The notes below the pieces were generated by a model, which was not told where the DNA came from, did no database searches, and saw nothing but the letters and a program-made list of their open reading frames with translations. Made by a program: the position numbers and the translations under genes. From Firmicutes bacterium CAG:170 (GTDB lineage: Bacteria > Bacillota > Clostridia > Oscillospirales > Oscillospiraceae), in contig FR887209.1 in assembly GCA_000436735.1 (NCBI GenBank), forward strand, positions 1,452 to 12,287: DNA of 10,836 bases. The letters are read 5' to 3'. Positions 5,711 to 10,836 of this stretch are shown here, one piece after another. Position 1 is the first letter of the stretch. Each line of letters opens with the position of its first letter.

Positions 5711-6547
5711 ATGGAGCAGCAGAATTATGAGCAGCGCGGATATCTGCACGAGGATTTCCGGCTCTTCCATCTGGAAGAGGCCATGACCGCGCCGGTGGAC
5801 TGGCACTATCATACCTTCCATAAGATCATTGCCTTTCTCTCCGGCTCCGCCTCCTACGGGATCGAGGGCAAAAGCTATGTGCTCGAGGCGGGGGACCTCA
5901 TTCTGGTCCCGAGCGGCTGCATCCACAGGCCGGAGATCGCGCCCGGCGCGCCGTATGAGCGCATCATTCTCTACATATCTCCCGAGTTCCTCCGCACGGC
6001 GGGAACGCCGGACTGCGATCTGGAGGCATGCTTTGCAAAGGCACAGGCTGAATTTATGTTCGTGCTCCGGCCCGGAGCGGAACGCCGTACGCTTCTGGGG
6101 GCGCTCTTGGCACTGGAACGGGAGCAGTCGTCGCAGGCGTTCGGAAGGACGCTGTTGGAGCGCGCGCTGGTTTTGCAGTTTCTGATCGGCGTCCGGCGCG
6201 GCATGGAGGAAAACCGGCTGGAGGCCATCCGCTCCACGGCCTGCGACGAGAAGGTCGTCGCCATTTTGCAGTATCTGTCCGCGCATCTGACGGAGGAGCT
6301 GAGCATCGACGAGCTGGCGGGGCAGTTTTATATCAGCAAGTACCACATGATGCGCCGCTTCAAGGAGGAGACCGGCTACACCATCCACAATTATGTCGTT
6401 ACCAAGCGCCTGATGCTGGCGCGCGACCGCATTTCGGCCGGCGTGCCGGTGGGGGAGGCCTGCTATGCCTGCGGCTTCCGGGACTATTCCGCGTTTGCGA
6501 GGGCCTATAAAAAGCTCTTCTCCGCTTCGCCGCGAAGCGCAAAATAA
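5711..6547 (+). CDS. AraC family transcriptional regulator with cupin sensor domain
   Basis: The 278-residue protein has an N-terminal cupin-type effector domain (about 10-100; WHYHTFHKI at 31-39 has three histidines, and EAGDLILVPSG at 59-69 is the typical cupin turn) and a C-terminal AraC/XylS DNA-binding domain (about 178-272). The latter has a first helix-turn-helix in SIDELAGQFYISKYHMMRRF (198-217) and a second in PVGEACYACGF (246-256), followed by F-A-R-A-Y-K-K-L-F. Such proteins usually sense a sugar or small metabolite and activate nearby genes. The start is ATG 5711, with AGGAGG 7 nt upstream; the upstream extension of the frame would run through the repeats and the promoter. No sugar-use genes are adjacent, so the effector and targets are unknown; self-regulation through the 33-bp repeats is a reasonable guess. 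Confidence 0.88.
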   Translation: MEQQNYEQRGYLHEDFRLFHLEEAMTAPVDWHYHTFHKIIAFLSGSASYGIEGKSYVLEAGDLILVPSGCIHRPEIAPGAPYERIILYISPEFLRTAGTPDCDLEACFAKAQAEFMFVLRPGAERRTLLGALLALEREQSSQAFGRTLLERALVLQFLIGVRRGMEENRLEAIRSTACDEKVVAILQYLSAHLTEELSIDELAGQFYISKYHMMRRFKEETGYTIHNYVVTKRLMLARDRISAGVPVGEACYACGFRDYSAFARAYKKLFSASPRSAK

Positions 6548-6588
6548 AAGCGTGTGCCGGGACGGCCTGACACATGCGCATGAATAGG

Positions 6589-6620
6589 AAAGGTCCGGCA
6601 GGAGCTCTGCCGGACCTTTT
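6589..6620. terminator. Bidirectional terminator between the araC-type gene and asnS
   Basis: AAAGGTCCGGCAG (6589-6601) and CTGCCGGACCTTT (6607-6619) form a 13-bp perfect stem with a 5-nt loop. A T run follows on the plus strand and a TTTCC run on the minus strand. It lies between two genes that converge on it and can serve both. Confidence 0.88.
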
Positions 6621-6636
6621 GCATATACAGGGGAAA

Positions 6637-8031
<1,395 letters not shown>

Positions 8032-8082
8032 GATAAATTATCCTCTCTCTCAAGCCCTTGCGGGCGATAATTACAGTGTTGA

Positions 8083-9090
8083 TTACAAAAGCAGAATTCC
8101 GGCTTTGCGGCAGGCCTCGCCGGTCTCGCGGTCCCAGAGGCTCGATTGCACCTCGCCGATGTGGCAGGTGCCGATCATCAGCATACACAGACGGCTCTGG
8201 CCGATGCCGCCGCCCATTGTGAGCGGAAGCTCGTCGTTCAGAAGCATTTTGTGGAAGGGAAGACTGCGGCGGTCGTCGCAGCCAGCCAGCGTCAGCTGAC
8301 GGTCGAGCGACGCGGCGTCCACGCGGATGCCCATGGAGGAGACCTCAAAGGCACATTCCAGAACGGAGTTCCACATCAGAATATCACCGTTGAGCGACCA
8401 GTCGTCGTAGTCCGGCGCACGGCCGTCATGCGGCTTGCCAGAGCGGAGCTTTCCGCCGATCTGCATGAGGAAAACGGTGGGATGCTCACGCAGCAGCGCG
8501 TTTTCACGCTCCTTCGGAGTCTTGTCCGGGTACATATCCTCCAGCTCCTGCGTGGTGATGAAAAATACGTCGCGCGAGAGCTTCGTGTGCAGGCATGGGA
8601 AGGCCACGCCCAGCGCGTCGTTCGTCTCACAGATCGCGCCGACGATGTCGCGCACGGAGCGGCGAAGATAGCTCTCGCAGCGATCCTCGCGCGTAATGAC
8701 CTTTTCCCAGTCCCACTGATCGACGTAGACGGAATGGAGATTGTCGGTCTCTTCGTCGCGCCGGATGGCGTTCATGTCGGTGAAGAGGCCCTTTCCGGGG
8801 TTAAACTGATAGCGCTTCAGGGCCAGACGCTTCCATTTGGCAAGCGAATGGACGACCTGCGCCTCCGTACCGACGTCGGGGATGTCGAAGCTGACGGGGC
8901 GCTCATAGCCGTTGAGATTGTCGTTGAGGCCGGAGCTCTCCTCGACAAACAGCGGTGCGGATACGCGGCGCAGATTGAGTGCATTGCTCAGATTGACCTG
9001 AAAATTGCTTTTGATGAATTCAATTGCACGCTGCAATTCGTAGACAGACAGCGGCGGCCGGTAACCGGCGGGGATGGTGAGCTTGCTCAT
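8083..9090 (-). CDS. asnA: Aspartate--ammonia ligase (asparagine synthetase A)
   Basis: AsnA makes asparagine from aspartate, ammonia and ATP (EC 6.3.1.1), without glutamine. It shares the class II aminoacyl-tRNA synthetase fold. The 335-residue product matches the family throughout: PLFVEESSGLNDNLNG (46-61), VHSLAKWKRLAL (80-91), GLFTDMNAIRRDE (101-113), VDQWDWEKVI (123-132), and the C-terminal ATP-site block MGGGIGQSRLCMLM (292-305) followed by HIGEVQSSLW. A tail of about 16 residues follows that block, slightly longer than in E. coli AsnA as I recall it. ATG 9090 has AAAGGAG 8 nt upstream. It is first in the asnA-asnS operon, so supply of asparagine and its loading on tRNA are made together. 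The leader is only about 30 nt, so a T-box is excluded; control must act at the promoter or elsewhere. Confidence 0.97.
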   Translation of the reverse strand: MSKLTIPAGYRPPLSVYELQRAIEFIKSNFQVNLSNALNLRRVSAPLFVEESSGLNDNLNGYERPVSFDIPDVGTEAQVVHSLAKWKRLALKRYQFNPGKGLFTDMNAIRRDEETDNLHSVYVDQWDWEKVITREDRCESYLRRSVRDIVGAICETNDALGVAFPCLHTKLSRDVFFITTQELEDMYPDKTPKERENALLREHPTVFLMQIGGKLRSGKPHDGRAPDYDDWSLNGDILMWNSVLECAFEVSSMGIRVDAASLDRQLTLAGCDDRRSLPFHKMLLNDELPLTMGGGIGQSRLCMLMIGTCHIGEVQSSLWDRETGEACRKAGILLL

Positions 9091-9125
9091 ATGGCGAACT
9101 CCTTTCTCAAAAATAATAATATAGT

Positions 9126-9154
9126 ATTATACAACAGCCTCTGCATGAATTCAA
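9126..9154 (-). promoter_or_regulatory. Promoter of the asnA-asnS operon
   Basis: On the minus strand TTGAAT (9154-9149) is followed after 17 nt by a perfect -10 TATAAT (9131-9126). The stretch upstream is AT-rich, like an UP element, and runs straight into the T-tract of the preceding terminator. Confidence 0.8.
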
Positions 9155-9170
9155 GGATTATTCCAAATAA

Positions 9171-9208
9171 AAAGGACAAAAAGCGCCTCCGCCCTCGGGC
9201 GGAGGCGC
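9171..9208 (-). terminator. Strong terminator after the XRE-type regulator gene
   Basis: On the minus strand GCGCCTCCGCC pairs with GGCGGAGGCGC (arms within 9183-9208, tight 4-nt loop), followed by TTTTTGTCCTTT. It lies 8 nt after the stop codon at 9216 and separates that gene from asnA. Confidence 0.92.
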
Positions 9209-9215
9209 AGAGACG

Positions 9216-9800
9216 CTATTTTTTGCGGAACTTCCGGAACAGCTCCCACAGGAGCACCAGGATCTGAAGCGCGGCGCAGACGATGAACAGAAGCGACAGA
9301 TTCGGCAGCGGAAGCGAAAGATAGAGGCAGACACCCAGCGACCAGATCAGCACGGAGATGGAAACGCCCTGCTGCCAGATACCCCACCAGAGGCTCGTAA
9401 AAACGATGCAGACGATGGCGGAGACGGGGATGGCATAGACAAAGAACAGCCACGCGCGGAACGGCACCTCGGCAATGAGAAAGGCGCTGAACAGGACGGC
9501 CGCAATGGCGAACACCAGCGAGACCGACAGCAGGAGAATGAACATGTGGTACGTCGGCTTGGAGGCTTTCGGCGGCTCGACCTCGCCGATCAGATTGCTG
9601 ACCGTGATGCCGTAGAGGTCGGCGATCTGCGTCAGGATATAGATATCCGGGACGCTCTCTCCGCGCTCCCATTTGGAGACGGATTTGTCGGAATAATTCA
9701 GCTTCTCGGCAAGCCCGGCCTGTGTGTCCTTATGGGCCTTCCGATAGGCGGCAATGTTTTTGGAGATGGTTCTGCGCAGTGTGGCTTCATCGACCTTCAA
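9216..9800 (-). CDS. XRE-family HTH regulator fused to four membrane helices
   Basis: The 194-residue product joins an N-terminal Cro/cI-type helix-turn-helix (about 13-70; TQAGLAEKLNYSDKSVSKWE at 26-45, then GESVPDIYILTQIADLYG) to a C-terminal membrane part with about four helices (85-108, 115-138, 143-162, 166-187) and a basic tail, LFRKFRKK. The domain order suggests a membrane-tethered repressor that reads a membrane or envelope signal; the signal is unknown. Translation must begin at TTG 9800: AGAAGGAGG lies 7 nt upstream and no ATG or GTG is nearby. The gene stands alone, with a terminator 8 nt after its stop and a long leader with candidate promoters upstream. Its likely target is its own promoter or the divergent region beside it, by analogy only. 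Confidence 0.85.
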   Translation of the reverse strand: MKVDEATLRRTISKNIAAYRKAHKDTQAGLAEKLNYSDKSVSKWERGESVPDIYILTQIADLYGITVSNLIGEVEPPKASKPTYHMFILLLSVSLVFAIAAVLFSAFLIAEVPFRAWLFFVYAIPVSAIVCIVFTSLWWGIWQQGVSISVLIWSLGVCLYLSLPLPNLSLLFIVCAALQILVLLWELFRKFRKK

Positions 9801-9807
9801 GAGAGGG

Positions 9808-9816
9808 CCTCCTTCT
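9808..9816 (-). promoter_or_regulatory. Ribosome binding site fixing the TTG start of the XRE-type gene
   Basis: Reads AGAAGGAGG on the minus strand and ends 7 nt before TTG 9800. It is a full-strength site at ideal spacing, which makes the unusual start codon credible. Confidence 0.75.
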
Positions 9817-9856
9817 GAAAAGTGTTGATATATCAGGCTTTTCTACTCCCGGTAGA

Positions 9857-9918
9857 GTGCGGCTCACCTTTCAGTTGACCCCGGGAAACGGATGGTAGGG
9901 TGACTTTTCGGCCCGCAC
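9857..9918. repeat. Nested inverted repeat, candidate operator or structured leader
   Basis: Outer arms GTGCGG (9857-9862) and CCGCAC (9913-9918) enclose inner arms TCACC (9864-9868) and GGTGA (9899-9903), and inside these ACC-CCG (9878-9883) can pair with CGG-GGT (9889-9896, two bases bulged). A separate small hairpin, TCTAC-GTAGA, sits beside it at 9842-9856. As minus-strand RNA this would form a branched leader just ahead of the XRE-type gene. As DNA it overlaps the -35 of the plus-strand promoter at 9900. I do not recognise it as a known riboswitch class. Confidence 0.45.
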
Positions 9919-9928
9919 GCTGTATAGT
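9900..9928 (+). promoter_or_regulatory. Plus-strand promoter inside the divergent intergenic region
   Basis: GTGACT (9900-9905) and TATAGT (9923-9928) are separated by 17 nt. It points away from the XRE-type gene, and the next plus-strand element is a strong terminator at 10012, not a gene, which suggests a short non-coding transcript. Confidence 0.5.
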
Positions 9929-9973
9929 ACGGACAGAAAAGAGATGCAATGTCATCCGAAAAAATCTCTTTAC

Positions 9974-10002
9974 AGTATAACACATTTTTTCCCGCGGCGC
10001 AA
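9974..10002 (-). promoter_or_regulatory. Candidate promoter of the XRE-type regulator gene
   Basis: On the minus strand TTGCGC (10002-9997) is followed after 17 nt by TATACT (9979-9974), giving a leader of about 165 nt. A second option, TTGCAT (9949-9944) with TATACA (9926-9921), is also spaced by 17 nt and gives a shorter leader. Both have weak -35 boxes, so I cannot choose with confidence. Confidence 0.4.
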
Positions 10003-10011
10003 GCCAAACCC

Positions 10012-10060
10012 AAAAACAGCTCCGGCATCCCACACACCATGCCGGGGCTGTTTTTGTGCA
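10012..10060. terminator. Strong orphan bidirectional terminator in the divergent intergenic region
   Basis: The 17-nt arms at 10012-10028 (AAAAACAGCTCCGGCAT) and 10039-10055 pair fully, with one T-G wobble, around a 10-nt loop. The arms begin with A5 and end with T5, so the hairpin can stop transcription in either direction. No gene ends here: the flanking genes point away from it. Confidence 0.85.
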
Positions 10061-10091
10061 TTTTTTCGGGGGTCGGCGCAGTGCGGCAAGC

Positions 10092-10120
10092 TTGATTTTC
10101 AATGGCCCTACTGGTAAAAT
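10092..10120 (+). promoter_or_regulatory. Promoter of the HAD phosphatase gene
   Basis: TTGATT (10092-10097) and TAAAAT (10115-10120) are separated by 17 nt. The predicted start near 10127 leaves a leader of about 30 nt, ending in GGAGG. Confidence 0.65.
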
Positions 10121-10158
10121 ACAGGCAGAAAATATTCGAATTTTGCGGAGGATGGGAT

Positions 10159-10836
10159 ATGAAGAAGAGGCTTGCGGCATTCGATCTGGACGGCACGCTG
10201 CTGACGGACCGGAAAACCATTACGGAGCAGACGCGGGAGGCCGTGCGCAGAGCGATCGAGAGCGGCATTCAGGTCGCCTTCTGCACGGGAAGAACGCGGC
10301 TGGAGTGCGTCGATGTGATCGAGGCGCTGCCGGAGGTGCGCTATCTGGTCGCAAGCAGCGGTGCGCGCATCTGGGATCTGCACGAAAACCGCGTGGCTGC
10401 GGAGGATTGCTTCCCGCCGGAGATCAGCAAGGCGCTCGTTGACCGCCTTGTACGCTTTCATGTGCTGGCGTCGGTGTTTACGGTCGATCGGATCGCCGTC
10501 CAGCCGGAGTGGAGAGGGCAGTATGCCAAGCACTTTGACGATGTCTGGGCGCCGCATTTTGAGCGCTTCTATACGCCGGTGGACGACTACCTGAATTATG
10601 CGGCGGGCGGGCACGGCGCGGTGGAGAAAATTTTTGCCGTGTTCCTTTCCCATGAGGAGCGCGACGCGGCATGGAAAGCCATTGAGGGCATTCCATGCGA
10701 GTCCGGCGACTCGGCGGCGGACAATCTGGAGCTGACGCCGAAGGGCGTGGACAAGGGAACGGGCCTTGCGAGGCTGGCGGAAATGCTCGGCGTCGCGCGC
10801 GAGAATGTGGCAGCGGCAGGCGACAGCTGCAACGAT
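10159..10836 (+). CDS. Cof-type HAD-superfamily hydrolase, C-terminus cut by window
   Basis: The 226 codons present have the catalytic motifs of a HAD phosphatase of the Cof (IIB) subfamily. Motif I is DLDGTLL (Asp9 nucleophile, Asp11 acid/base). Motif II is the threonine in F-C-T-G-R (Thr43). The motif III lysine is in P-K-G-V-D-K-G (Lys195 or Lys199). Motif IV, G-D-S-x-N-D (221-226), is the last thing before the edge. The insertion between motifs II and III (about 85-190) is the cap domain, as expected for type IIB. Members remove phosphate from sugar phosphates, nucleotides or flavins; the substrate cannot be told. ATG 10159 has GGAGG 7 nt upstream. The family is usually about 260-280 residues, so roughly 40-50 residues are missing. 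SSGAR (66-70) replaces the more usual S-N-G-A. Confidence 0.92.
   Translation, partial: MKKRLAAFDLDGTLLTDRKTITEQTREAVRRAIESGIQVAFCTGRTRLECVDVIEALPEVRYLVASSGARIWDLHENRVAAEDCFPPEISKALVDRLVRFHVLASVFTVDRIAVQPEWRGQYAKHFDDVWAPHFERFYTPVDDYLNYAAGGHGAVEKIFAVFLSHEERDAAWKAIEGIPCESGDSAADNLELTPKGVDKGTGLARLAEMLGVARENVAAAGDSCND

Larger units (their letters stand above)
9935..10060 (+). ncRNA. Candidate small RNA between promoter 9900 and terminator 10012
   Basis: A transcript of about 125 nt would start near 9935 and end in the T-tract after 10055. It contains an inverted repeat, AAAGAGAT (9938-9945) and ATCTCTTT (9964-9971), a single-stranded A/C-rich middle, and the terminator hairpin at its 3' end: the usual form of a trans-acting small RNA. 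No convincing reading frame with a ribosome binding site is present. It could instead be an attenuated leader for the HAD gene, although that gene has its own promoter downstream. Confidence 0.35.

Noticed and set aside
4571..6388. A 605-codon open frame on the minus strand across the CPBP and AraC-type genes
   Set aside because: It is antisense to two well-supported genes, spans the terminator and the 33-bp repeats, and its product is low-complexity in Gln, Arg and Ala with no domain.
9081..9130. A possible T-box leader before asnA
   Set aside because: The promoter lies only about 30 nt before the start codon. There is no room for the specifier loop, T-box sequence or antiterminator, and the nearby hairpin at 9183-9208 lies upstream of the promoter and ends the XRE-type gene.
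9857..9918. A c-di-GMP, ZTP, fluoride or guanidine riboswitch
   Set aside because: The conserved core sequences of these classes, as I know them, are absent; only generic nested pairing is seen.
9944..10117. A 57-codon plus-strand reading frame beginning ATG at 9944 in the divergent intergenic region
   Set aside because: It has no ribosome binding site at useful spacing, runs straight through the strong terminator at 10012-10055 and over the HAD promoter -35, and its predicted sequence is not protein-like (many Pro, Cys and Arg).

Overview
The window looks like ordinary chromosomal sequence from a GC-rich, low-branching Gram-positive anaerobe. My best guess is a gut Clostridium-class bacterium of the Oscillospiraceae type. 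The grounds are strong AGGAGG-type ribosome binding sites before nearly every gene, GTG and TTG starts, vegetative -35/-10 promoters with 16-18 nt spacers, Rho-independent terminators, and the gene families present. The taxonomy is inference. I see no phage, transposase, CRISPR array, rRNA or tRNA.

Layout. (1) 1-1475, minus strand: an overlapping three-gene operon of a DUF308 membrane protein, the acyltransferase PlsC, and the first 30 codons of an unidentified membrane protein cut by the window edge. Inverted repeats lie just upstream of its promoter. (2) 1690-1998, plus strand: a 102-residue relic of a YegS/DgkB-type diacylglycerol kinase whose catalytic middle is gone. (3) 2119-4440, plus strand: a two-gene operon of a duplicated DUF1538 membrane transporter-like protein and, overlapping it by one base, a protein with two fused PII-like domains. 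It has its own promoter and terminator. (4) 4462-5608, plus strand: a CPBP (CAAX-type) intramembrane protease with a near-consensus promoter. (5) 5609-6547, plus strand: an AraC-family regulator whose promoter sits in two tandem 33-bp repeats. (6) 6637-9154, minus strand: asnA-asnS, which makes asparagine from aspartate and ammonia and loads it onto tRNA-Asn. It shares a bidirectional terminator with the convergent araC-type gene. (7) 9216-9800, minus strand: an XRE-type regulator fused to four membrane segments. (8) 9801-10158: a 358-bp divergent intergenic region with promoters on both strands, a nested inverted repeat and an orphan strong terminator, suggesting a small RNA or attenuated leader. 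(9) 10159-end, plus strand: a Cof-type HAD phosphatase cut by the window edge.

How the genes work together. The clearest functional unit is DUF1538 plus tandem PII, which looks like a membrane transporter with a dedicated PII-like regulator made from the same message. PII proteins usually sense adenylate nucleotides and nitrogen status, and asnA/asnS is another ammonia-linked unit nearby, but no shared control site was seen. The least explained parts are the tandem PII protein with its membrane partner, the 33-bp repeats before the AraC-type gene, and the 9801-10158 intergenic region.
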